23,946 bases of DNA. Origin: a virus. Position numbers and translations under genes: made by a program. The stretch is from the IMG/VR virus record IMGVR_UViG_3300044974_000607, positions 1-23,946 of that record; one strand, given 5' to 3'. This document shows positions 1 through 8,208 of this stretch, in pieces (positions within the stretch are counted from its first letter, which is position 1; the number at the start of each line of letters is the position of its first letter). Below the pieces are notes generated by a model, which saw only the letters and a program-made list of their open reading frames with translations, was not told the DNA's origin and ran no database searches.

Positions 1-1
1 C

Positions 2-154
2 AATGTACTTGAAACCGTTGCAGAGCGCGACATAACAAGGTTCAAGAACATTCTTGACTTGCCAGTAAAAGAAGTATTGGTTCACATGGCTTATATGCGT
101 GACTACAATGCAGAACAAAAACAACTTTTAAAACGCGGTTTCAAACATGTTTAA
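2..154 (+). CDS. C-terminal end of an unknown phage protein (partial)
   Basis: An open frame runs in from the left edge of the window and stops at TAA 152-154, giving the last 50 residues of a protein whose start lies outside. The fragment is charged and probably helical, ending in YNAEQKQLLKRGFKHV. It overlaps the start of the fibre gene by 8 bases, as tightly packed genes in one phage transcript do. Its place just before tail genes suggests a virion or tail-assembly role, but I do not recognise it and there is no motif to support a function. Confidence 0.6.
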   Translation, partial: NVLETVAERDITRFKNILDLPVKEVLVHMAYMRDYNAEQKQLLKRGFKHV

Positions 155-2543
155 CCAAGTCACATACAACGTACTTATTGAACGCTTCAAGGCGTTCGCT
201 TCTGGTCATTACAAAATTGAACGTTTTTCGCACGGGCAAATTGACGTGACCGACATTGACAAAGAGCAGCGCTTTCCGTGGATGCACGTTGTGCCAGTAA
301 CAATGCAGCCTTCAAGCGGCTCACGTTCTTTCACGCTTGACGTAGTGTTTGCAGACATGCCACGCGACAAAGAAAACAAAACGGAATACCAACGCGAAAG
401 TCTTTCTGACTGCATGCAACTTGCAGAAGACCTGCTTGCAGAAATAAAAAATGGTGGTGTAATTTTTGGCGAAGACGTAACGCTGGAAGAAGGTTCGGCG
501 GTTCAACCTTTTATGGAAGAATACACGCACGTATTGACTGGCGTTACTCTTTCGCTGACACTTACATTCCCTTGGAACTGGAGCGCTTGCGACATACCAG
601 CGGACTGGTCAACTGGTGGTTCTTCTGGTGGTGGTTCTGGTGGAAACATTCCAGCGCTTGTGTTGAAAGTAAACAGCGTTGACAATGCAGTTCAAACAAT
701 TTTGAATTTAGTCAATGGAACCAACACAACTGTTGAAGACCTTGGTGACGGTCGCGTTCGTATCAATTCAACTGGTGGTATTACTTCTGTTTCTTGGGGC
801 GACATAGTTGGAAACATTGCAGACCAACTTGACCTTGCGTTGTGGTTCAATGAAAAAGCAGACGTGTCAAGCCTTGCAGAAGTTGCGTTCACTGGTGATT
901 ACGATGACTTGAAAAACAAGCCAACTATTCCAGACGCTTCAACATTTGTTCCATACACTGGAGCAACTGCTAATGTAAATATTGGAGGCAATAAATTTAT
1001 TGCTGATGACGGTTCAGACAATTCACAAATGAGTCCAAGTTTGTTTGGCGTGCAAAACTCTGACACTACAAAGTATTCATATTTGGACAAAACTGGTTTG
1101 AATGTAGTTGACACTGCTGCTGGTGACACAATGAATGTCAACGCTGGTGGTCTTACATTTCCAGACGCTACAAGCCAATACAGTGCAGCAGTTAACGCAG
1201 ACTGGAATTCAATTAGTGGACTTTCTGAAATACTGAACAAGCCAATTGTTCCAACAGAGTTGAATGACTTGAATGACGTGAATGTTTCAAGTCCAAATGA
1301 TGGCGACACATTAATTTATTTTTCAAGTGGAAATGAATTCAAAAACCAACCATTAGCAGCGGTTGCAACTTCTGGAGATTACAACGACTTAATAAATACA
1401 CCAACACTTCCGCCAGTAATTGGTGACATGCTGAAAAGTGTTTACGACACAGATACAGACGGTGTTGTTGACGCAGCGGAACGCATTGAAATAATAGTAC
1501 GCAATTCAACTGGTGTTACATTGAGCAAAGGTCAAGTCGTTTATTTGTCTGGCGCAACTGGTAACAGACCAAACGCACTACTTGCAGACGCGTCGACTGA
1601 AGCGACAAGTTCAAAAACAATTGGCTTTGTTGTTGAAGACATTCCAGACAATTCAGACGGAAGTGTTGCGGTCAATGGAACGCTCCACGACTTGGACACT
1701 TCTGCTTTCTCTGCTGGTGATACACTTTGGCTTTCAGAAACTGCTGGTGCATGGCAAGCAAACACGCCACCTGCAGAGCCAGCGCACGCAGTGTTTCTTG
1801 GTTACGTTGCACGCTCACACCCAAACCTTGGACGTGTAGTAATTCAAATTCAAAACGGTTATGAATTGAATGAATTGCATGGAGTACAAATTTCAAGCGA
1901 AGCAAACAACGAAGCACTTTTGTTTGAAAGTTCAACTGGTCTTTGGAAGAACAAACCAATTTCTTCTTCTGTAATTAGTGACGCGAACGACGTTGGAAAA
2001 AATTTGTTGACGCTTGCAAACCCTTCTGCAATTCGTTACTTGCGCGTGAATGCAGACAATTCAATTTCTACTTTGTCCGCTGCACAGTTGAAAGCGGAAC
2101 TTGGTTTTATTACGCAAGTGCAAACGACACAACTTACAAATTCCTCAACCACTGCTGGCGTGAACATTAGTGGCTGTATTGTCGCGCTTGAAGCAAATAC
2201 AAACTACACTGGAAGAATGTTTATTGCTTCTGGTAGTGTTCCAGTTGTTGGTTTTACTTTGACGTTTGACTTTCCTGCTGGAACAAGTGTTCTGACTGGA
2301 AGAATAAATTCGTCAAGCGCAACAACCGCACAAGTAATGTCTTGGATAGGAATTACTTCTGGCGTTGCTTTGTCGCCAAACTTTGGACCAGCACAAAACC
2401 AAGGTGGTTACAGTGAAATACAATTTTACATTTCCGTTGGTTCAACTGCTGGGAACTTTACACCGTCTTTTCGTAGTGGTTCAACTGGCAGTGCAATTAC
2501 AATTTATGCAAACCTCACTTCAATACAACTTCAAAAACTTTAA
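147..2543 (+). CDS. Tail fibre / receptor-binding protein with N-terminal docking domain
   Basis: A 798-residue virion protein, most likely the host-recognising fibre. Residues 1-155 form a separate compact domain (with motifs QRFPWMHVVPVTMQPSSGSR and FPWNWSACDIPADW), probably for attachment to the particle. A Gly/Ser linker follows (155-167). Residues 215-260 and 405-422 carry the fibre-type pattern SWGDI...GDYDDLKNKPTIP and GDYNDLINTPTLP, with a weaker third copy near 352-369. Residues about 445-580 (VRNSTGVTLSKGQVVYLSG ... GYELNELHGV) resemble a domain common in phage tail fibres. The last 140 residues are Gly/Ser/Thr-rich and predicted beta, as expected for a receptor-binding tip. The ATG overlaps the previous gene by 8 bases. 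The fibre role is well supported by pattern; the receptor is unknown. Confidence 0.8.
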   Translation: MFNQVTYNVLIERFKAFASGHYKIERFSHGQIDVTDIDKEQRFPWMHVVPVTMQPSSGSRSFTLDVVFADMPRDKENKTEYQRESLSDCMQLAEDLLAEIKNGGVIFGEDVTLEEGSAVQPFMEEYTHVLTGVTLSLTLTFPWNWSACDIPADWSTGGSSGGGSGGNIPALVLKVNSVDNAVQTILNLVNGTNTTVEDLGDGRVRINSTGGITSVSWGDIVGNIADQLDLALWFNEKADVSSLAEVAFTGDYDDLKNKPTIPDASTFVPYTGATANVNIGGNKFIADDGSDNSQMSPSLFGVQNSDTTKYSYLDKTGLNVVDTAAGDTMNVNAGGLTFPDATSQYSAAVNADWNSISGLSEILNKPIVPTELNDLNDVNVSSPNDGDTLIYFSSGNEFKNQPLAAVATSGDYNDLINTPTLPPVIGDMLKSVYDTDTDGVVDAAERIEIIVRNSTGVTLSKGQVVYLSGATGNRPNALLADASTEATSSKTIGFVVEDIPDNSDGSVAVNGTLHDLDTSAFSAGDTLWLSETAGAWQANTPPAEPAHAVFLGYVARSHPNLGRVVIQIQNGYELNELHGVQISSEANNEALLFESSTGLWKNKPISSSVISDANDVGKNLLTLANPSAIRYLRVNADNSISTLSAAQLKAELGFITQVQTTQLTNSSTTAGVNISGCIVALEANTNYTGRMFIASGSVPVVGFTLTFDFPAGTSVLTGRINSSSATTAQVMSWIGITSGVALSPNFGPAQNQGGYSEIQFYISVGSTAGNFTPSFRSGSTGSAITIYANLTSIQLQKL

Positions 2544-2545
2544 GC

Positions 2546-2806
2546 ATGAAAGCAATACTACCACTTGACATTTGGGCGAATGGCGAAACAAAAACTGCAA
2601 CTTGTTTGAAGTTGTACATTTCTTATGACAACTTGGAAACGAGCGCTGCACTTGTCTACCAGTTATGCGACGCATACGACGTTACTATTTACGAAGGTCA
2701 AGTTTTTATTACTGGTCAAAATTATATTGACTGGGGCGCAAGCGGCGACAGCAATACAGAAGCATACACGATTGCAGCAACACAATTGAACTTGACACTT
2801 GCGTAA
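2546..2806 (+). CDS. Small conserved phage protein, probably fibre-associated
   Basis: An 86-residue acidic protein without signal peptide or membrane segment, starting two bases after the fibre stop and ending on the A that opens the next gene (TAATG). It has many aromatic and short beta-type stretches (AILPLDIWANGETKTATCLK; VTIYEGQVFITGQNYIDW). I do not recognise a family with certainty. Its position directly after the fibre and translational coupling on both sides suggest a small virion component or fibre assembly factor; this is inference from context. Confidence 0.65.
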   Translation: MKAILPLDIWANGETKTATCLKLYISYDNLETSAALVYQLCDAYDVTIYEGQVFITGQNYIDWGASGDSNTEAYTIAATQLNLTLA

Positions 2807-3348
2807 TGGCTGAACTGGAAAACATTCGTGCAATACTTGAAGCATTCGGTGACGAAGTAGTTCAACTTGCAAAAGAAAATTTGGAAAGACCGCGAATGAT
2901 ACGCGGCAAGAAAGCGCGCAGAGTTGCAAGCGGCAAATTGAAAAACGACTTGACGTATACGTTCTGGAAGCGCGGCAAGAAAGACGTTTTAATTTTCACG
3001 ACACGCACAAAAGAAACGCGTCAATATGCAGACGTAATTGAGCAAGGTCGCAGACCGTACCCAAACAACCCAGCAAAGACACCACCACTGGAACCAATAA
3101 TGAATTGGCTGCGTATTAAAGGCATTGCAATACGCGGAAGCAATGGAAGGTTCATTGAAAGAAGTCAAGACAATTACAGAAACGTTGCGCGTGTTATTGC
3201 GCGCTCTATTCGCATTCGTGGTATTCAAGGAATTCACTATTTCAAAGAAGCATTTGAAAATACATTTGACCAGTACGACCCAAAAATTTTGAACGCTGCA
3301 ATTGCAGACTTTGAAATGCGCTTGAAGTCGAACAAATACATGAAATAA
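2806..3348 (+). CDS. HK97 gp10-like neck/tail-completion protein (probable)
   Basis: A 180-residue basic protein. The middle part (residues 40-110) has the layout of HK97-gp10-type tail-completion proteins: a basic segment (IRGKKARRVASGKLKNDLTY), then YADVIEQGRRPYPNNPAKTPPLEPIMNWLRIKGI, where the G-R/K-x-P turn followed by 'PPL..I..W...KGI' is typical of that family as I know it. These proteins sit at the head-tail joint and help finish the tail tube. It overlaps the preceding stop by one base and is followed after two bases by the next gene. Assignment is from motif memory only. Confidence 0.6.
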   Translation: MAELENIRAILEAFGDEVVQLAKENLERPRMIRGKKARRVASGKLKNDLTYTFWKRGKKDVLIFTTRTKETRQYADVIEQGRRPYPNNPAKTPPLEPIMNWLRIKGIAIRGSNGRFIERSQDNYRNVARVIARSIRIRGIQGIHYFKEAFENTFDQYDPKILNAAIADFEMRLKSNKYMK

Positions 3349-3350
3349 AA

Positions 3351-4685
3351 ATGGCACTCACTGCGGAACAACAACCATACAACTGGACAGCGCGCGGACA
3401 AAAAATTGTCTTTCGTGTTTCTTCAACTGAAACCTCACAACCAAACTTCAAGTATGGTGTTGAAGTCACTGTTGCGTCAACTGGAAAAATATATTCTTTT
3501 CTGCTTGACCCTAATCCAAATGACTTGAAACTTTATTTCGACATGACTTCATTGGTTCAATTGCAGAACATGGAAACTGGAAGCGAAGGAACTATTGCAC
3601 ACTACACGCCAGTTGAAACAGTGGTTGACGAAACTGCTGGTTTTGGTTTTGAAAATTATTCTGTTGTTTTTTCTGAATGGTGGCAAGTCACTGGAACACT
3701 AACACCAGCAGGTGCTGAAACAATGCCGTACAGTTTCTATGTTTTCAACGCATACATTCAACCCTTCTATGGTTTCAGACCATCGCCAGAAAGTTCAAGC
3801 GCTCCAACTAAATACGCACTAACTTCAAACACTGACTTTGCTTGGTCGGACAGATGGCTGCTAACAAGCACACCACCACCACAACTTTCATTTCCTTTTG
3901 CAGTGTCGCAACTTATTTTTATACCAGCATACAATTCTGACTACGGCGCAATTGCTTGTCAAATGGGAAAGGCAGTAATGTCTACCAACGACGCAAGCAA
4001 CGCAGTTTTTGGAATGAACACTGGAAGCGGTTTTATTTCTTGGACAATTAATCTTGGAAATAAACCTTTTGCTCATTTAGGTTGCTATCCAATGAACTTG
4101 AATGACAGTTCCAACCCATCAGTTGCAAAGCCTTCTGTTTATACAAATTGGGAATGGTATTCATTGAAGTTCACAAACCTTGCAGGTCTTGACAGAAGCA
4201 GAACATACGTGTTCTACAATGCAGATAAATTTGGACAGCATGACTGCAGGTACAATAAAATTCGTCTTGGTTGGGTGAGTATGCGCGGCGGTTGGGATTA
4301 CTTCACATTCATTAAGCGCAATGAATGGACGAACAACATTGAGCGCAAACAATACGTGCGTGTAATTGAAGACGGCTCAAGTCAAATTTTCGACCCTTCA
4401 CAAAGACAGTATATAAGCAGAAACAATTCCGTTGAACGAATTCTTACTTTGTCTTCAGACTGGATTGAAGAAAATGAATTCATTTATTTGCGCAACTTGT
4501 TTGCTTCGCGTCAAGTTGTAATGCTTGCAGAACCTACTGTTTACAGTGTAACTTACTCGCCAACAAAACCAATTGTTGTTCCAGTAATTCTGCAGGAGAA
4601 TTCATTTGTTGAACAACGCGGACGCAATGGAAAGTTGGTAAACGTTTCATTGAAAATAAAAGTTGCACAAGACTTCTGGACATAA
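3351..4685 (+). CDS. Tail-tip/baseplate structural protein (Bacteroidota phage type)
   Basis: A 444-residue protein, largely beta-rich and aromatic, with no signal peptide or membrane segment. The C-terminal third holds a distinctive block, KIRLGWVSMRGGWDYFTFIK (about residues 300-320), then a region of alternating charged and hydrophobic residues ending in VNVSLKIKVAQDFWT. I associate this kind of protein with tail structural clusters of Bacteroidota phages, where it lies beside the large distal-tail protein. The stop shares its last A with the next start (TAATG), so the two are probably made together. Exact role (distal tail, hub or fibre anchor) cannot be read from the sequence. Confidence 0.6.
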   Translation: MALTAEQQPYNWTARGQKIVFRVSSTETSQPNFKYGVEVTVASTGKIYSFLLDPNPNDLKLYFDMTSLVQLQNMETGSEGTIAHYTPVETVVDETAGFGFENYSVVFSEWWQVTGTLTPAGAETMPYSFYVFNAYIQPFYGFRPSPESSSAPTKYALTSNTDFAWSDRWLLTSTPPPQLSFPFAVSQLIFIPAYNSDYGAIACQMGKAVMSTNDASNAVFGMNTGSGFISWTINLGNKPFAHLGCYPMNLNDSSNPSVAKPSVYTNWEWYSLKFTNLAGLDRSRTYVFYNADKFGQHDCRYNKIRLGWVSMRGGWDYFTFIKRNEWTNNIERKQYVRVIEDGSSQIFDPSQRQYISRNNSVERILTLSSDWIEENEFIYLRNLFASRQVVMLAEPTVYSVTYSPTKPIVVPVILQENSFVEQRGRNGKLVNVSLKIKVAQDFWT

Positions 4686-7600
4686 TGAAAGCACACGTTC
4701 AATTAAAAATAAAGCAAAGCAGCATTTCGCAAACAGTAAGCATGACGGACTTACTGACCAGCGACATGGCTGTTAACCAGAATTTTTTTGTCACTTCTTC
4801 TGGAAACATTTTTGCTGATTACCCAATTGGAAGCAAGGTTGAATTTTACGATACGGTGAATTCAGTTGTATTGTTTACTGGATACGTTTCCAGCGTCGAC
4901 AGCGTGAACAATTTCGTTTACTTCAACCAGCAAACTTCAATTGAAATTATTCATGGCACTGGTGTTGACGTTTACGTGTATTGGAACGAAGGCACAGAGG
5001 AAGCGGTTGACCTTTACGAAAATGAAAGCATTTCTCAAAACTGGCAGTTCACAGACTTGAATTCATTTCAACCGCTTGGAACATTTACGCGTGACTTCAG
5101 AATTCCATATTCAAAAAAGAATGCAGAAACACTTGGTATTTTTTACGACGTAAATTTTGTTGACGTTGGAAATGTTTTTGACCAAAAGTTTCCAGCAAAA
5201 ATTTTTGTGGACAATGTTATTATTTCAACTGGAGCGCTGCGTGTAATAAACATTGTGCTGAATAAAAACGGTTGGCACGACTTGCAAGTTTGTTTTTATG
5301 GTGAAACACCTCAGTTGTTCATTGACATAAAAGACAAGAAACTTGGACAGATAAACGGACTGTCAAACTTGAACCACATTGTCAATGCGTATTCAATACA
5401 AATGTTCAACATACTTCTGGACACGCGTTGTTATGCGCTTATTGAGTGCGGTCAAAAGTTTGGAGAAAATAATTTAGGCAGCACTGGCATTGAATACAAC
5501 AACACAGCATTTGGAAACCCAAGACTTGTTTCTGCATTGACTTTGTGTTTGTCGTGGGACTATTTATTTGAGGCAATTATTGTTGGTGCTGGTTACGAAC
5601 TTGAAGCACCTACATTGCTTGACACGCTGAAAGACTACTGGTGTCCGTGGCTTGGTAAAACTGGAAAAGTAATTGACCCAGAAAAATTTTTATTCCGTCA
5701 AATTCTCAACACTGAAACTCCACTTGGTGCGAACTTCTGGAACTTAAACAGTCAAGTTTCTTATGACGCTTCAAACCTAACACCAGCGCCACCTGCAGTG
5801 GTGTCACCAATTTTCTTGACGTTGCTTGACAACAGCAATTCTTGCGGTGATGGAATTTACACTTGTCCAATTGACGCTGATTACAAAATTGGAGTTTGGG
5901 CAACATACATTTTGGACACTGCGTTTGACCAAATGAACGCGTTTGTTCGCTGGACAAAAGTTGCAACTGGTGCAGTACAAAACGTGCAAGTGTTTCAAGA
6001 TAGCATGTCAGTTGGAAGCAATGTTACCAGAAACATTTACGGAATTACTTCTTACAATTTAGGTTACATAAATGCAAGCGCTGGCGACACGTTTGAACTT
6101 GTGTTCATGTACAACGATGGAACTGCAATTGGTGGTCCTTACAACTTGAAGTCAAACACTGGGCAAACAACTTACTACACACAAGGCAGCGGTTGGGAGT
6201 GTGTAGAAATTCGACCACGTGGAAACGAGTATTACCGCGACATGACTTGGGACGCACCAGACGTTTTGCAAACAGACTTTATTTCAGACGTGTTGAAAAT
6301 GCACAACTGCGTTGTTCTTCAAGATACATTGAACCCAAAGAAAATAAAAATTGAACCGATGGTTTCTTTTCTTGGTTCTGGTTCAACTGAAGACTGGTCA
6401 ACAAAATTGGACACGTCGAAAGACGTAGTAATAAAGAGCGCTGCAGAATACCAAAAGAAAAAATTGGAGTTCACATATTCTGCTGGTCAAGACCGTTACA
6501 GTAAAATTTACACAACCGCTGGAAGAATATATGGTAACTACAAAATTGAAGGCTACCCAATTGACAGCATTGGAACTGTTTCTCAATTTGTCGATGGTGA
6601 ATTGAAAATAAATTTGGTCACACAGTCAACGCCAACACAACTGCTTGGTTCATGGATTACGACAAGCGGCTTCACCACTGTTCCAGCACCACACTTCGTT
6701 GACGACAATTGGAACTACGTACCACCTGCGCTGCGTTGCTTATATATTGCGGCAATGCAAGACATTACCATGCTTGACACTTTTTTGAATAAAGTGTATG
6801 CACAAGCGCCGTTGCTTTCACATTACAACACACTCACTCCAAGCATTGCAGATTACGACTTGAATTGGTCGCCAGAAACACCGCTTGTTTCAGTACCAGC
6901 GCAACCGTTCAATAATTTATTCAATTTGTATTGGCGCGAATACCTTGACCAAATTTATTCTGGAAGGGTGCGAATTATGGAAGCGCATTTTGCATTGACC
7001 TTGAATGACATTCTTGAATTTGGTTTTGACAAATACTATTGGATAAAGGATGCCTATTGGCGCATACTTGAAATTAAAGACTACAAGCACGGACAAAATG
7101 AAAGCACTGCAGTTGTTCTGATGAAAGTAGTCAACGAAGCAGTTCAATGCAATTTAGTTCCAACGTCAAGCGACGCGTCTGGTTTGGTTGCATGGGAAGA
7201 CCTTGACGGCAATGCCTCAGACGGAAATGCTATTTGCTGCAATTTGTATGGATGGAGTTGGAATGCGCAACTGCAACAATGTTTTGCAAACACTTCAACA
7301 GAACCAACTGACGCAACCGCTGCACGCTCAATGTTTGCTGGCAGTTCAGTAAGTGTTAGTGAAAATTCAGTTCCAAGTTTTACAGTTGCTGTTGGTCGCG
7401 ACATAAAAGCAGAAAACGCACTTCAAAATAATTTACTACTTCAAGGCGACGCATTGAATGTACTTGGTGAAGTTTCTTACACGCAAGTAATGGGCAAGCA
7501 AAACGAAATTGAAGTTGGAACATTCACGCGTGGAATTCAATTGTCTGGTGTCAATGGAAAAACATTATTGACTGGAAGACATTTCGCTGGTGGTGTTCGT

Positions 7601-8029
7601 GACAACTCAACTCCAGTTGGTGCAATGCAAACTGGTGAAATTCTTTTTTACAACGCCACTGTTTTCATTGCAAGCGGAAGCCAGCAGTTCGTTTATTTGG
7701 ACAATGGTGTTCCATTTATTTTTCCAGAAAACACAACTTGGTTTATTCAAGTTGAAGCGCTTGCTTCTGACAGTTCAAACTTTTTTATGTTCAGCGAATT
7801 TCATGGTGTACTTACAAACAAAAGCGGAACATTGTCTGTTGACTATTTGAACCCAAAGTTTTTCGCTGACAGTGTAGGAAACCAATTTGAACTTGAAGTA
7901 AAAATAAACGCTGGCACTTCAGACTTTTCATGCGCATTGAAATGCAACGACGTTGGAACAACACCGTACAGTTTTCCAACGCCAGCATGCACGCTGACAT
8001 GCAGAATTAAATACGTTCAAACAAGATGA
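4685..8029 (+). CDS. Large distal-tail / tail-associated (Dit/Tal-like) protein
   Basis: An 1114-residue virion protein. The N-terminal 200 residues contain LYENESISQNWQFTDL followed by FTRDFRIPYSKKNAETLG, a block I associate with large tail-tip proteins of Bacteroidota phages. The middle is long and beta-rich. Near residue 851 is a small cysteine motif, CCNLYGWSWN...QQC (Cys 851, 852 and 866), probably a small metal- or disulfide-stabilised insert. The C-terminal 250 residues are Ser/Gly/Asn-rich and fibre-like. Its size and position two genes before the tape measure fit a protein forming the tail tip and contacting the cell. It ends ATGA-overlapped with the next gene. No peptidase or glycosidase active site was recognised. 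Confidence 0.6.
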   Translation: MKAHVQLKIKQSSISQTVSMTDLLTSDMAVNQNFFVTSSGNIFADYPIGSKVEFYDTVNSVVLFTGYVSSVDSVNNFVYFNQQTSIEIIHGTGVDVYVYWNEGTEEAVDLYENESISQNWQFTDLNSFQPLGTFTRDFRIPYSKKNAETLGIFYDVNFVDVGNVFDQKFPAKIFVDNVIISTGALRVINIVLNKNGWHDLQVCFYGETPQLFIDIKDKKLGQINGLSNLNHIVNAYSIQMFNILLDTRCYALIECGQKFGENNLGSTGIEYNNTAFGNPRLVSALTLCLSWDYLFEAIIVGAGYELEAPTLLDTLKDYWCPWLGKTGKVIDPEKFLFRQILNTETPLGANFWNLNSQVSYDASNLTPAPPAVVSPIFLTLLDNSNSCGDGIYTCPIDADYKIGVWATYILDTAFDQMNAFVRWTKVATGAVQNVQVFQDSMSVGSNVTRNIYGITSYNLGYINASAGDTFELVFMYNDGTAIGGPYNLKSNTGQTTYYTQGSGWECVEIRPRGNEYYRDMTWDAPDVLQTDFISDVLKMHNCVVLQDTLNPKKIKIEPMVSFLGSGSTEDWSTKLDTSKDVVIKSAAEYQKKKLEFTYSAGQDRYSKIYTTAGRIYGNYKIEGYPIDSIGTVSQFVDGELKINLVTQSTPTQLLGSWITTSGFTTVPAPHFVDDNWNYVPPALRCLYIAAMQDITMLDTFLNKVYAQAPLLSHYNTLTPSIADYDLNWSPETPLVSVPAQPFNNLFNLYWREYLDQIYSGRVRIMEAHFALTLNDILEFGFDKYYWIKDAYWRILEIKDYKHGQNESTAVVLMKVVNEAVQCNLVPTSSDASGLVAWEDLDGNASDGNAICCNLYGWSWNAQLQQCFANTSTEPTDATAARSMFAGSSVSVSENSVPSFTVAVGRDIKAENALQNNLLLQGDALNVLGEVSYTQVMGKQNEIEVGTFTRGIQLSGVNGKTLLTGRHFAGGVRDNSTPVGAMQTGEILFYNATVFIASGSQQFVYLDNGVPFIFPENTTWFIQVEALASDSSNFFMFSEFHGVLTNKSGTLSVDYLNPKFFADSVGNQFELEVKINAGTSDFSCALKCNDVGTTPYSFPTPACTLTCRIKYVQTR

Positions 8030-8208
8030 GAAAAGGCAACGACATACTTCCAACGCTTCACTTGCTTCGACGCGGCAATAAAGTTGAGCGCTTCAACTAC
8101 ACATTGCGCGGAAAGAAACGAGTGTTGTTTTTCTTTCTTCAATTGCTTTCAGTCGTGTTTGGCTGGGGCGTTCTTGTTTACTGTGCATACATTTTATTCG
8201 TTAAGTAA
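8026..8208 (+). CDS. Small single-span membrane protein before the tape measure
   Basis: A 60-residue protein with a very basic N-terminal half (RRGNKVERFNYTLRGKKR) and one hydrophobic span at about residues 33-57. The positive-inside rule places the N-terminus in the cytoplasm. It overlaps the preceding gene by 4 bases (ATGA) and the tape measure by 1 base (TAATG), which supports it as a real translated gene rather than chance. It could be a holin-like or superinfection-related protein or a small tail-assembly factor; nothing in the sequence decides. Confidence 0.65.
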   Translation: MRKGNDILPTLHLLRRGNKVERFNYTLRGKKRVLFFFLQLLSVVFGWGVLVYCAYILFVK

